From contig NZ_CP119758.1 in NCBI RefSeq assembly GCF_029323795.1, positions 62,001 to 126,000 of the forward strand: a DNA stretch of 64,000 nt, read 5' to 3'. Position 1 is the stretch's first letter. The number at the start of each line of letters is the position of its first letter. The translations under genes and the position numbers were made by a program. The notes under the pieces were generated by a model. That model ran no database searches, was not told the DNA's origin, and saw nothing but the letters and a program-made list of their open reading frames with translations. Below are positions 54,357 through 63,960 of this stretch, in pieces. The DNA comes from Zobellia alginiliquefaciens. GTDB lineage: Bacteria > Bacteroidota > Bacteroidia > Flavobacteriales > Flavobacteriaceae.

Positions 54357-54373
54357 TAAATACTATTAATAAC

Positions 54374-56185
54374 ATGAGTACAGAATCAACAAATAAAGAA
54401 ATTCTACGAGGCGGCCAATTCCTTGTCAAGGAAACCAATTGCGAGGACATCTTCACTTTAGAAGATTTGAACGAAGAGCAAAGAATGATGCGTGACAGTA
54501 CCAAAGAGTTCGTTGATCGCGAACTTTGGGCGCATTGGGAACGTTTTGAAAAAAAGGACTATGCCTATACCGAAGAATGTATGCGCAAAGCCGGCGAACT
54601 AGGTCTTTTAAGTGTGGCCGTTCCAGAATCGTATGGAGGAATGGGTATGGGCTTTGTCTCTACCATGTTAGTTTGTGATTATATTTCAGGGGCAACGGGC
54701 TCTTTTAGTACTGCATTTGGTGCACATACGGGTATTGGGACTATGCCAATAACCTTGTATGGAACGGAAGAGCAAAAACAAAAATATGTTCCAAAATTAG
54801 CTTCAGGTGAATGGTTCGGAGCGTATTGTTTAACAGAGCCCGGTGCCGGTTCGGATGCCAATTCCGGTAAGACCAAAGCTGTACTTTCCGAAGACGGAAA
54901 ACACTATAGTATAACCGGACAAAAAATGTGGATTTCCAATGCTGGCTTCTGTAGCTTGTTTATTGTATTTGCTCGCATTGAGGACGACAAGAACATTACA
55001 GGGTTTATCGTAGAGAACAAACCAGACAATGGTATCTCTCTAGGTGATGAAGAGAAAAAATTAGGTATTCACTCCTCCTCTACTCGCCAAGTATTTTTTA
55101 GCGATACAAAAGTACCAGTTGAAAATATGCTTTCTAAGCGTGGCAATGGCTTCAAAATTGCCATGAATGCTTTGAACGTGGGTCGTATTAAATTGGCTGC
55201 GGCTTGTTTGGATGCACAAAGACGTGTCATCAAAGAAGCTGTTACGTATGCTAATGAGCGCATTCAATTTAAAACACCTATTATGAACTTCGGTGCCATA
55301 AAAGCAAAGATTGCAAATATGGCCACCAATGCCTACGCTGGTGAATCAGCAAGTTACCGTGCCGCAAAAAATATTGAAGACCGTATTGCCATTCGTGAAG
55401 CAGAGGGCAACTCTCACCAAGAAGCAGAACTAAAAGGTGTGGAAGAATACGCCATTGAGTGTTCTATTTTAAAGGTTGCCGTTTCCGAAGACGTTCAAAA
55501 CACAACGGATGAAGGTGTTCAGATTTTTGGAGGAATGGGCTTTAGTGCGGATGCTCCTATGGAAAAGGCCTGGAGAGATGCTAGAATCTCTAGAATATAT
55601 GAAGGCACCAACGAAATTAACCGAATGCTCGTTGTAGGAATGCTTGTTAAAAAAGCCATGAAAGGCCATGTTGACCTATTAGGACCAGCTACTGCTGTTG
55701 GTGAAGAGCTAATGGGAATCCCTTCTTTTGATACACCCGATTTTTCTGAGCTTTTTGCCGAAGAAAAAGATTTAATTAAGCGATTGAAAAAAGTATTCTT
55801 AATGGTTGCTGGTAGTGCCGTACAGAAATATGGTCCTGAATTAGAAAAACATCAGCAACTGATGCTTTCTGCCTCAGATATTCTTATTGAAATTTATATG
55901 GCTGAAAGCACCATTTTAAGAACAGAGAAAAATGCCAAACGTTCTGGTGAAGACTCTCAACAAACGCAAATTGCCATGTCCAAATTGTATTTATACAATG
56001 CTACTGAGACCATCATACAAAAAGGAAAAGAAGCGATTATCTCTTTTGCCGAAGGTGATGAGCAACGTATGATGCTAATGGGCTTGAAACGCTTTACCAA
56101 ATACACAAATAATCCTAATGTAGTTGCTTTACGTACGCAAATAGCGGATAAAGTTGCCGCAGATAACGCATATACTTTTGATTAG
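54374..56185 (+). CDS. fadE: Acyl-CoA dehydrogenase, FadE type
   Basis: The 603-residue flavoprotein shows YCLTEPGAGSDANSGKTKA near residue 155, the FAD-side WISNAGFCSLFIVFARI, RIKLAAACLDAQRRVI, and IFGGMGFSADAPMEKAWRDA with RISRIYEGTNEINR near 400. A C-terminal helical extension is typical of Bacillus FadE (594 residues). It introduces the trans-2 double bond into acyl-CoA and passes electrons to ETF. It ends the fad run and is followed by a terminator. Confidence 0.94.
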   Translation: MSTESTNKEILRGGQFLVKETNCEDIFTLEDLNEEQRMMRDSTKEFVDRELWAHWERFEKKDYAYTEECMRKAGELGLLSVAVPESYGGMGMGFVSTMLVCDYISGATGSFSTAFGAHTGIGTMPITLYGTEEQKQKYVPKLASGEWFGAYCLTEPGAGSDANSGKTKAVLSEDGKHYSITGQKMWISNAGFCSLFIVFARIEDDKNITGFIVENKPDNGISLGDEEKKLGIHSSSTRQVFFSDTKVPVENMLSKRGNGFKIAMNALNVGRIKLAAACLDAQRRVIKEAVTYANERIQFKTPIMNFGAIKAKIANMATNAYAGESASYRAAKNIEDRIAIREAEGNSHQEAELKGVEEYAIECSILKVAVSEDVQNTTDEGVQIFGGMGFSADAPMEKAWRDARISRIYEGTNEINRMLVVGMLVKKAMKGHVDLLGPATAVGEELMGIPSFDTPDFSELFAEEKDLIKRLKKVFLMVAGSAVQKYGPELEKHQQLMLSASDILIEIYMAESTILRTEKNAKRSGEDSQQTQIAMSKLYLYNATETIIQKGKEAIISFAEGDEQRMMLMGLKRFTKYTNNPNVVALRTQIADKVAADNAYTFD

Positions 56186-56211
56186 TATATAATTCAAGTG
56201 TTTGTTATAAC

Positions 56212-56243
56212 AAAAAAACACCCCTGTCGGGGTGTTTTTTTTA
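56212..56243. terminator. Bidirectional terminator between fadE and the GH15 gene
   Basis: AACACCCC and GGGGTGTT pair around TGTC, with seven A before and eight T behind. It ends the fad operon and can also end the convergent GH15 gene. Confidence 0.95.
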
Positions 56244-56262
56244 TATCCTAATTTTCTGAAGT

Positions 56263-58065
56263 TTAACTACGCATAGATTCCCTGATACTCTCTGCACTTT
56301 CTTTTTTAGAGAAATTCACGGCACATTCAATTAAAGCCAAATGTGAATACGCTTGCGGGAAGTTACCCAACAACCTTTTGGTTTTAAAATCTAAATCCTC
56401 ACTGAACAACCCTAAGTGATTACTGTAGCTCAGCAACTTTTCAAATTGTTTTAGCGCTTCGTCATGCTCGCCTATTTTAAACAAACTGTTTACGTACCAA
56501 AATGTACAGACCGTAAAGGAAGATGAAGGCAGACCAAAATCGTCTTCATTCTTATAACGGTATAACAGCCCATCGTTACTCAACTCTTTTCCAATTGCTT
56601 TTACTGTTTTCTTATAACGTTCATCGGAAGCATCTACACAGCCGTAAGACTCCATAAGTAAAACAGATGCATCCAAGTGTTTAGAACCATAGGATTGGGT
56701 GTACGCTCCCACTTCTTCGTTCCATGCATTCTCATAGATATCATTCCAAATTTCTTCACGAAGCGGCTCCCACTTTTCAATTTTATGCTTCTTACCTAAC
56801 ATTTCGGCTACTTTAATAGCTCTATCCAAGGCCGTCCAACATAATACTTTTGAAAAGGTAAAATGTCTATCTTCGGTTCTGAACTCCCATATTCCTTTAT
56901 CGGCTTCTTTCCAGTTGTTTCCTACAATCCAGACAATACCTTTGGTTATGGACCATAAATCTTCGCCATTTTCAATATCTACGCTAAACTTTACCATTTG
57001 TTCGTAGATGACATCCATCAGGATACCATAAATATCATTTTGTTTTTGATGGTACGCCGCATTACCGATACGAACAGGTTTTGACCCCTTATAACCACTT
57101 AAGTGCTCTAGAGTCTCTTCCGTTAGCTTTTTCTCTTTATTGATTCCGTACATGATCTGCAGTTTCTCTGCTTTATCAGGAATAAGGTCTATAATAAACT
57201 TCAGGTAACGGCGAGCTATATTTTTATGTCCCAACTCGGAGACCACTTTTATTACCATAGAAGCATCGCGTATCCAGCAAAAACGATAATCCCAATTACG
57301 GACCTCCCCTATTGTTTCTGGTAATGATGTTGTAGCTGCCGCCAAAACAGCACCAGACTTATCATAGCTTAGTAGCTTTAAAGTAAGTGCGCTACGCGAA
57401 ATCTCTTTGTTGAATTTTTTATATGTAGGAGTCTTGGTTGACCAATTTAACCAGTAGACCTTGGTTTTTTCAAGTTCTAGATACGCCTGGGTCGTTGTGG
57501 GCGTGAATATCTTCTCATTATACCCCATTAGAAAAAAGCCATCTTCGTATAAAGTCAGTTCTTTACCTGCAAGAACATCTTCTTTCTTAAAACTTGTATA
57601 TAGAAAAACAGTATCGAATTTAACCTCATGCGTCAGGCTGGCAATAAAATCCTTTTTCACATAACTTTTGGTTTCACCAGCGGCATATTCTAATCTAGGA
57701 TTATACAGCACCTTAAATTTAGGTTTCCCGGTTATCAATTTTACATACCTTACAAATTCTGGCGGTGCAATATATGTACCGTCATCTTTGCGAAAACGTG
57801 GCATAAAATCATGAATTTCAAAACAATTTTCACCATCATCGAAAGTCGTAATTAAAATACAGGTTTTGGGTTCGTAACTTTGTTCAATCGTATAGTCGTC
57901 ACTCACTAAAAATTCAAAACTGCCCCCTATTTCCTCATCTAATAATTTTCCAAAAACCGAGGGCGAATCAAATTCCGGCAAACAACACCAATCTACGCTT
58001 CCTGTTTTTGATATTAACGCTGCACTTCGGCAATTTCCTATTATTCCGTAGTCTAAATTATCCAT
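56263..58065 (-). CDS. Glycoside hydrolase family 15 protein (glucoamylase/trehalase-like)
   Basis: The 600-residue protein has an N-terminal beta-sandwich (NLDYGIIGNCRSAALISKTG, SVDWCCLPEFDSPSVFG) and an (alpha/alpha)6 barrel with NWDYRFCWIRDASMVIKVV near residue 260. GIWEFRTEDRHFTFSKVLCW near 395 probably carries the general acid, and FPQAYSHLALIECAVN closes it. No signal peptide is visible, so it is cytoplasmic. Some GH15 members hydrolyse trehalose. Being divergent from a trehalose synthase/phosphatase fusion, it may be the matching trehalase, but starch- or glucan-type activity is equally possible from sequence alone. Confidence 0.88.
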   Translation of the reverse strand: MDNLDYGIIGNCRSAALISKTGSVDWCCLPEFDSPSVFGKLLDEEIGGSFEFLVSDDYTIEQSYEPKTCILITTFDDGENCFEIHDFMPRFRKDDGTYIAPPEFVRYVKLITGKPKFKVLYNPRLEYAAGETKSYVKKDFIASLTHEVKFDTVFLYTSFKKEDVLAGKELTLYEDGFFLMGYNEKIFTPTTTQAYLELEKTKVYWLNWSTKTPTYKKFNKEISRSALTLKLLSYDKSGAVLAAATTSLPETIGEVRNWDYRFCWIRDASMVIKVVSELGHKNIARRYLKFIIDLIPDKAEKLQIMYGINKEKKLTEETLEHLSGYKGSKPVRIGNAAYHQKQNDIYGILMDVIYEQMVKFSVDIENGEDLWSITKGIVWIVGNNWKEADKGIWEFRTEDRHFTFSKVLCWTALDRAIKVAEMLGKKHKIEKWEPLREEIWNDIYENAWNEEVGAYTQSYGSKHLDASVLLMESYGCVDASDERYKKTVKAIGKELSNDGLLYRYKNEDDFGLPSSSFTVCTFWYVNSLFKIGEHDEALKQFEKLLSYSNHLGLFSEDLDFKTKRLLGNFPQAYSHLALIECAVNFSKKESAESIRESMRS

Positions 58066-58167
58066 TCGATAAAATTCTTAATTCAATAGAGTAACGTATT
58101 GTAATTACCCTTCTTTTTCACGAAATTTAGAGAAATTAAATATAAAAAACAGCAAAATATCCAATTT

Positions 58168-60384
58168 ATGGGCAAAACTATCATAATCTCAAATAGACTA
58201 CCCGTTCAGTTACAAATTAGCAACGGAGCCATTACTGCAATACCGAGCGTAGGTGGGTTAGCCACAGGTATGAAATCAGTACATTCCGGTGGTGATAGCC
58301 TATGGATCGGCTGGAGTGGGCTTACAGAAGAGGATATCTCACCAGAATTGGAGCCCAAAATAGATAAAGCACTTGCGGAACACGGTTCTTCTAAAGTAAA
58401 CCTGACCGAAGAAGAAATAGAGGGGTTTTATTACGGGTTTAGTAACCGAACCATTTGGCCCTTATTTCATTACTTTCTAGAGTATTCGGAGTTTCAATTG
58501 GCCTATTGGAATACCTACAAACAAGTAAACCAAAAATTTGCGGATGCCATTTTAGAAAATGCCGAAGATGGCGATACCATTTGGGTACATGATTACCAAT
58601 TAATGTTGGTACCACAAATGGTGCGTAAAGAAAGACCCAATGTTTCCATAGGCTTCTTTTTGCACATTCCTTTTCCATCTTTTGAAATATTCAGGACCTT
58701 ACCTTGGCGTGAAGAACTGTTAGAAGGTGTGCTCGGTTCAGACTTAATAGGTTTTCACACATACGACTACGAACGCCATTTTCTAAGTTCGGTAAGGCGT
58801 TTGTTAGGCCTTGAGGTCAGTTTTAACGACATATCCATTGGTGACCGTTTGATAAAGGTGGATTCCTTCCCAATGGGTATCGATTACAAGAAATTCAGCG
58901 ACGCTGCAAAGGTACATTTTGATAAAGCCGAAAGTGAACAGTCCGAGTTACAACAACGGTTGAATACACACAAGAAAACAGACCCGGACGCAAAATTCTT
59001 CTTGTCCATAGACCGGTTGGATTACAGTAAGGGTATAGCCAAACGTTTGTACGCATTTGAGTATTTCCTTAACAAATACCCGCAATACAAAGAAAAAGTA
59101 CGGTTGATTATATTAGCGGTTCCCTCCCGCTCCAATGTACCACAATACCAATTGTTAAAAAGAGAAATAGACGAACTGGTAGGCCGTATTAATGGAGAAT
59201 TTTCAACTGTTAGCTGGACGCCTATCTGGTATTTCTACCGCTCTATGCCGTTTGAGAATCTAATTGACCTTTACACTTCTAGCGATATTGCTTGGCTAAC
59301 CCCACTAAGGGACGGGATGAACCTTGTGGCGAAAGAGTATATTGCTACCCGAACCGATAAAACCGGGGTTTTAATTTTAAGTGAAATGGCAGGTTCCGCT
59401 AACGAAATGAACGAATCGCTACTTATTAACCCTAATAATTTTGAACAGACGGCAGATGCTTTGCACGAGGCCATAAATATGCCGGTAGAAGAACAAAAAT
59501 CAAGAAATGAAGTGCTTCAGAAAAGACTGGCCAGATATAATGTTGAAAAATGGGCCAATGATTTTATGACCTCATTAAAATCTCAGAATGAACGTGAAGC
59601 CTCCAATGTTTCCCGTAAACTAAATGAAACCCTATTAGAGAAGATTACCGAAAAATATTCGAAAGCAAAAAAACGATTGCTGTTTTTAGACTATGACGGA
59701 ACCCTTTCCGGCTTTCACAATGATCCACAAAAAGCAGGCCCCGATGAGGAGCTATACAAGTTGCTAGACATACTCCATGAGCAAGAAAACACCGTGGTCT
59801 ATCTTATTAGCGGTAGGGACAAGGACACTTTTACCAAATGGTTCTTACCTAAAAAATACAATATGATCGTAGAGCACGGCGTTTGGATTTCCCAAAAAGG
59901 AGAACCTTTTAAAATGCTTGAAAATGTAAAAAATGATTGGATGGAAAACGTGCGCCCCGTTTTAGAATCTTTCGTGGACCGTACTCCTGGAAGTTTTATA
60001 GAAGAGAAAAACTACAGTCTAGCATGGCACTACAGAAAGACCGACCCTGATTTTGGCGATAAAAGAGCAACAGAACTTTCGGAAACGCTTACCAGCTTAA
60101 TAGGTACGGATGATCTAAGCTTGCTTAACGGGAACAAAGTGGTTGAAGTAAAAAGCAGTAACGTAAACAAAGGCCGCGCGTCTATGCGTATTCTTGGCGA
60201 AGGTGAAGGGGAATATGATTTTGTTTTCGCTATAGGTGATGATTGGACAGATGAGTTTATGTTCCAAGATTTACCAGAAAGTACGGTTAGCGTAAAAGTA
60301 GGACGGCAAAAAACCGCTGCAAAATACTACGTAGAGAACACGCAAAAAGTTAGGGTCCTTTTACAAAAATTTGCTGAAAATTAA
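58168..60384 (+). CDS. Fused trehalose-6-phosphate synthase / trehalose-phosphatase
   Basis: The 738-residue protein joins a GT20 synthase (residues about 1-465) and a HAD-type phosphatase (about 495-738). The synthase shows SNRLPVQLQI, GGLATGMKSVHSG, WVHDYQLMLVPQMVRKERPN and RDGMNLVAKEYIA. The phosphatase shows LFLDYDGTLSGFHNDPQKAG near residue 507 and GDDWTDEFMF near 690. It makes trehalose 6-phosphate from UDP-glucose and glucose 6-phosphate and then releases trehalose, a protectant. The adjacent divergent GH15 gene may degrade the product. The 102-base gap between them holds the promoters, which I could not place with certainty. Confidence 0.95.
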   Translation: MGKTIIISNRLPVQLQISNGAITAIPSVGGLATGMKSVHSGGDSLWIGWSGLTEEDISPELEPKIDKALAEHGSSKVNLTEEEIEGFYYGFSNRTIWPLFHYFLEYSEFQLAYWNTYKQVNQKFADAILENAEDGDTIWVHDYQLMLVPQMVRKERPNVSIGFFLHIPFPSFEIFRTLPWREELLEGVLGSDLIGFHTYDYERHFLSSVRRLLGLEVSFNDISIGDRLIKVDSFPMGIDYKKFSDAAKVHFDKAESEQSELQQRLNTHKKTDPDAKFFLSIDRLDYSKGIAKRLYAFEYFLNKYPQYKEKVRLIILAVPSRSNVPQYQLLKREIDELVGRINGEFSTVSWTPIWYFYRSMPFENLIDLYTSSDIAWLTPLRDGMNLVAKEYIATRTDKTGVLILSEMAGSANEMNESLLINPNNFEQTADALHEAINMPVEEQKSRNEVLQKRLARYNVEKWANDFMTSLKSQNEREASNVSRKLNETLLEKITEKYSKAKKRLLFLDYDGTLSGFHNDPQKAGPDEELYKLLDILHEQENTVVYLISGRDKDTFTKWFLPKKYNMIVEHGVWISQKGEPFKMLENVKNDWMENVRPVLESFVDRTPGSFIEEKNYSLAWHYRKTDPDFGDKRATELSETLTSLIGTDDLSLLNGNKVVEVKSSNVNKGRASMRILGEGEGEYDFVFAIGDDWTDEFMFQDLPESTVSVKVGRQKTAAKYYVENTQKVRVLLQKFAEN

Positions 60385-60449
60385 AATCTAACCTTATTCG
60401 ATAATGTTCGCGCAAGCATAGCATAGCGCTTATTATTCCTTAAAGACTT

Positions 60450-60489
60450 AAGCCCGAAAGCATAGCAGTTTGTCTTTCGGGCTTTTTTA
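60450..60489 (+). terminator. Terminator of the trehalose gene
   Basis: AAGCCCGAAAG pairs perfectly with CTTTCGGGCTT around a 13-base loop, followed by TTTT. Confidence 0.93.
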
Positions 60490-60577
60490 TTTGGCTAGTC
60501 AGAATGCGTTCTATAATAATGATCTGCATGGTCAAAAAATGGTAAATTTGCCCAGATTACCCTACTAAAACACCCTA

Positions 60578-61750
60578 TTGAAACCACGCGCGCATATTCT
60601 CCCCGTCATAATTATCTCTCAATTTGCCTGTACCTCTTTATGGTTTGCAGGCAATGCTATTGTAGACGAGCTAACTTTAAAAACGGGATTAGGTTCTGAA
60701 ATTATCGGTTATGTACTTTCTTCAGTACAGTTCGGTTTTATAATTGGCACCTTGGTTTTTGGACTATTTATGATTGCCGACCGTTTTTCTCCTTCTCGCG
60801 TATTTATGATTTGCTCCATTTTAGCGGCACTTTGCAACTTTCTGCTACTTGCGGATACCTTATCCAAATGGACGCTGTTATTCGCTCGTTTTGGAACGGG
60901 ATTTTTTCTTGCCGGTATTTATCCTGTTGGAATGAAAATAGCTGCGGATTATTACCAAAAAGGATTAGGTAAAGCTTTAGGATATTTGGTAGGTGCACTC
61001 GTTTTGGGAACTGCATTTCCGTATTTTGTGAGTGGTACCAGTTTGGGAAGTGATTTTACTTTGGTGATAAAAATAACTTCGGCACTCGCTGTTGCAGGCG
61101 GTTTGGGGTTATGGCTCTTTGTTCCCAATGGCCCGTTTCGTAAACCAAGCGCTAAACTTTCCTTAGGGGCGGGACCATTACTCTTTAAACTCCATAGTTT
61201 TAGACAGGCCGCTTTTGGCTATTTTGGGCATATGTGGGAACTCTACGCCTTTTGGGCCTTTACCCCACTTGCCGTTCAGACGTACAATGAAATTAGCGGT
61301 TCCGAGCTTTCCGTTGCCTTGTCTACGGGAATTATAATTGCTTTAGGTGGATTATCATGTGTTTTAGGTGGACTAATCTCCTTACGAACGGGAAGCCGTA
61401 AAGTGGCTATAATTTCACTTATAATTTCAGGGTTATTATGTATGTTATCTCCCCTACTCTTTTCTCTTCCCGTACAGTTGTTTTTATTGGGATGGGGACT
61501 TTGGGGTATGGCCGTCACGGCAGATTCCCCCCAATTTTCTAATTTGGTGGCAGCTTCCGTGCCTCCGGAATTAAAGGGAACTGCATTAACATTGGTGAAC
61601 TGCATTGGCTATGCCGTTAGTATCTTTAGCATTCAGCTACTTTCTTTGTTATCCGAAACTATTGATGTTACTTACCTCTTTACCGCATTAGCTTTAGGAC
61701 CTGCAATTGGACTTATAGGTTTACTTGGAAAAACACGTACAAAAGCTTAA
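60578..61750 (+). CDS. MFS transporter
   Basis: The 390-residue membrane protein starts at TTG (60578), since no ATG precedes the first helix. It has 11-12 hydrophobic helices and the MFS pattern of two halves, with ARFGTGFFLAGIYPVGMKIA (motif C-like region) near residue 107, and a central loop near residue 190. It moves a small molecule over the inner membrane; the residues do not reveal the substrate. It stands alone. Confidence 0.88.
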   Translation: MKPRAHILPVIIISQFACTSLWFAGNAIVDELTLKTGLGSEIIGYVLSSVQFGFIIGTLVFGLFMIADRFSPSRVFMICSILAALCNFLLLADTLSKWTLLFARFGTGFFLAGIYPVGMKIAADYYQKGLGKALGYLVGALVLGTAFPYFVSGTSLGSDFTLVIKITSALAVAGGLGLWLFVPNGPFRKPSAKLSLGAGPLLFKLHSFRQAAFGYFGHMWELYAFWAFTPLAVQTYNEISGSELSVALSTGIIIALGGLSCVLGGLISLRTGSRKVAIISLIISGLLCMLSPLLFSLPVQLFLLGWGLWGMAVTADSPQFSNLVAASVPPELKGTALTLVNCIGYAVSIFSIQLLSLLSETIDVTYLFTALALGPAIGLIGLLGKTRTKA

Positions 61751-61755
61751 AAAGA

Positions 61756-61798
61756 AGAAGGGAAACCTATACACAGGGATTAGTTTTTATTCCCTTCT
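61756..61798. terminator. Weak hairpin behind the MFS gene
   Basis: AGAAGGGAA pairs with TTCCCTTCT around a 25-base loop. On the minus strand a short T run follows. It may end the MFS transcript or the remnant gene at 61816. The gap 61751-62147 holds only this and that remnant. Confidence 0.4.
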
Positions 61799-61815
61799 AA
61801 AATAATTTAACCTCA

Positions 61816-62007
61816 TTACTTCTCCTCTATTTTCTCCATGGCTATCTTTGCACAATCAAGGACTCTTTTTATTGTTGAATTGGGTTCATTTTTTTGGTAA
61901 AAAATATAACCAAGTAAAACTACATACTCTCCAAACAACAAAGAAAACCAGAATTGAAATATAAAAGTGGGCTGCCAAAAGCTGATTTTGCCATATAGGA
62001 TAGAAAT
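61816..62007 (-). pseudogene. Remnant of a small membrane-protein gene
   Basis: A 64-codon open frame without ATG, GTG or TTG start encodes a convincing protein end: YGKISFWQPTFIFQFWFSLL, FGEYVVLLGYIFYQKNEPNS and TIKRVLDCAKIAMEKIEEK. One probable membrane helix and a charged tail are visible. The N-terminal part is cut off by a stop at 62008-62010. I do not recognise the family. It may be a decayed gene or one with an unusual start. Confidence 0.35.
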
Positions 62008-62147
62008 TTAGTTACAAGTCAAAATCCTTTTTCTAGTGTTTCTTTTAATGCTCTGTATTTAAGTGCGCTAACAGCCTAGTTGGATAATAATCATTGATAA
62101 TACATACAAAACCAAGAATCCTTTCTAAATATTACGCTATTCTGTAA

Positions 62148-62599
62148 GTCTATGTGGACTCTAAAGCTATTCCAAATTGCAACGGCATTACTATTTCTCC
62201 TAATGACAACTATTGTACTTGGCATCAAATAACGGAATTGCAGTTGTTGATGTAACGTCCAAAGAATTACTCAACAAACCTAAAGAGGAATATTCCAGTG
62301 TAGATGGCCTAAAATTTTATGAAAACAAATTATACGGAATAGTAAATGGTTGGGGAGATAATACTCAAAACGGACTTTATAAATTTGAGCTTCACTCTAC
62401 GGGTACAGAAATTGAAAAGAGTAAAAAATTAGTAGAGTTTACAGAGCGTTTCAGAATACCCACCACTTTTGATATTTCTAACGGCTACATCTATTTTATT
62501 ACAAATACACAAATAGATAATCTGGACGGTGATACCAATAAGATTCTAGACTCGAACAAGCTAGAGCCTTATACAATGATGAAAATTAAAGCAGAATAA
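62148..62599 (+). pseudogene. Remnant of an SMP-30/gluconolactonase-like beta-propeller gene
   Basis: The frame from 62148 reads VYVDSKAIPNCNGITISPND and NY up to about 62213. There one base seems lost, and the frame starting with TTG at 62213 reads on: YLASNNGIAVVDVTSKELLN, DGLKFYENKLYGIVNG and FDISNGYIYFITNTQ. NGITISPND-YLYLASN is the usual strand of SMP-30/NHL-type propellers. The N-terminal two thirds are missing; a stop lies at 62145-62147. A short product of 128 residues could still be made from the TTG, but it would be a partial propeller. Confidence 0.65.
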
Positions 62600-62611
62600 A
62601 ACACCCTCTAT

Positions 62612-62640
62612 AAAAAAGGTGAAGCTAAATACTTCACCTT
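62612..62640. terminator. Terminator of the lipoprotein gene at 62664
   Basis: AAGGTGAAG pairs with CTTCACCTT around a 7-base loop. On the minus strand six T follow. It also lies behind the propeller remnant. Confidence 0.85.
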
Positions 62641-62663
62641 AATTCTATACTACAGTAAAGGTT

Positions 62664-63161
62664 TTATTTTTGGCAAAGAGTTGCTGTAAAGGCACCGTCT
62701 ATACTGTTCTCTCCTTTTTCGGAATCTCCTCCTCTTACTCTTCCTGAAATTGTAGTTTCAGTAACTTCCGTAATAATAACTTCTGCACCAAAATAAGAAG
62801 CTGTTCCAAAATCTTCCCCATCAGTATAGAAAAAATAAGGACCATTTCCATCATACTCGCCTACAGTTAATTCCACATCAGACTCTATAAAAAAGGAAAT
62901 ATCTCCAACAGATTGAAATTCATCGCATTCTTCCGTTTCACTAAAAAGTTTAAATTCATAACCTGCATCTCCAAAACTTTCTCCTTTTGTAAAATGCGTA
63001 GTTGCCGGAGTAAAGGCTTCAGAATTTAAAAAACCTGATACTGCAGCTGTGGTAATTTCTGATTCCGAAGAACTTTCTTCGTCCGTCTCATCCGTTGAAC
63101 AGGAAATAAAAAAGGTACTACAAGCCAATACAAGACTTGGGATAATAAACTTACGTTTCAT
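62664..63161 (-). CDS. Lipoprotein of unknown function
   Basis: The 165-residue protein has a lipoprotein signal ending FISC (Cys21) followed by a long acidic/serine stretch (STDETDEESSSESE), which suggests surface display. The remaining part is beta-rich: AAVSGFLNSEAFTPATTHFT, GEYDGNGPYFFYTDGEDFG, VTETTISGRVRGGD and a final IDGAFTATLCQK. Two further cysteines (near residues 79 and 163) could form a disulfide. No enzyme motif can be seen. The gene stands alone. Confidence 0.75.
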   Translation of the reverse strand: MKRKFIIPSLVLACSTFFISCSTDETDEESSSESEITTAAVSGFLNSEAFTPATTHFTKGESFGDAGYEFKLFSETEECDEFQSVGDISFFIESDVELTVGEYDGNGPYFFYTDGEDFGTASYFGAEVIITEVTETTISGRVRGGDSEKGENSIDGAFTATLCQK

Positions 63162-63451
63162 CTATATCTATTTTTAAGTTCAGAGTAGATCTAACGAATA
63201 AAAAAAACTTTTATTTGGTTGAAATATATTTAATTCTAAACCCTAGCCCATAGAAATGAACCTAGGAGCATTTGCAAAAACCTTCTTTAGAATTATGAAT
63301 TACAGATGAAAGACAAAAGCAAACTGTTTTTATAACTGTACAGAATAAACAACAACCTTTTGTTCTCAAATTTACCAAAATTGGCCAAAGATTGACCTAC
63401 CGGACCATGTAGTAAAGACTGAAATTTGCAGTAAATATTAAATCATAGAAA

Positions 63452-63901
63452 ATGAAAACGAAATTAGTTACATGCATTTGTCTTGCTCTGTTAGGTACCG
63501 TATTTGCTTTCTCGCAAAACAACACATCTGAAGAAAATAAATTCGAATTTGGAGCACCGGAACACTTTATAGATGGGTATTCGCTCAATTTTCAATATCA
63601 AAATGGAACCGCCATTCATATGGAATTTAATAATGGTAAAGCAAAGTATGAATGGATAGCCGGACCTACAAAAGGAAATGGAAACCAGGACATTCCTTAC
63701 CGTTCCCGTATAATTGGTGACGACCTTTACTTAATCAATTGGCATGAAACCGGAAAAAAAGACTATTTGACCCTAGTTTTTGATTTTAAAAAAATGATTG
63801 TACATAGCTCCATAATAGTCGGTTACGAAAACAAACCTGAAAGAACTTTAAAAACTGTATTCAGAAGTGGTATTATAGACCATCTGAAAAAACCCGAATA
63901 A
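63452..63901 (+). CDS. Exported protein, possibly calycin-like (MoaF-related)
   Basis: The 149-residue protein has a signal peptide (cleavage near AFSQN, residue 22). The mature part looks like a small beta barrel: GYSLNFQYQNGTAIHMEFNN, AKYEWIAGPTKGNGNQDIPY, IIGDDLYLINWHETGKKDYL and LVFDFKKMIVHSSIIVGYEN. The order of strands and the W-H-E-T segment recall MoaF/phenolic-acid-decarboxylase-type calycins, which bind small hydrophobic molecules. This assignment is tentative. The 290 bases upstream hold no gene and no promoter that I can place with certainty. Confidence 0.7.
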   Translation: MKTKLVTCICLALLGTVFAFSQNNTSEENKFEFGAPEHFIDGYSLNFQYQNGTAIHMEFNNGKAKYEWIAGPTKGNGNQDIPYRSRIIGDDLYLINWHETGKKDYLTLVFDFKKMIVHSSIIVGYENKPERTLKTVFRSGIIDHLKKPE

Positions 63902-63960
63902 AATTTTCCATACACTTACCAAGTAAACAATCTATCACTTTAACAATTGGCTATTGCTAT

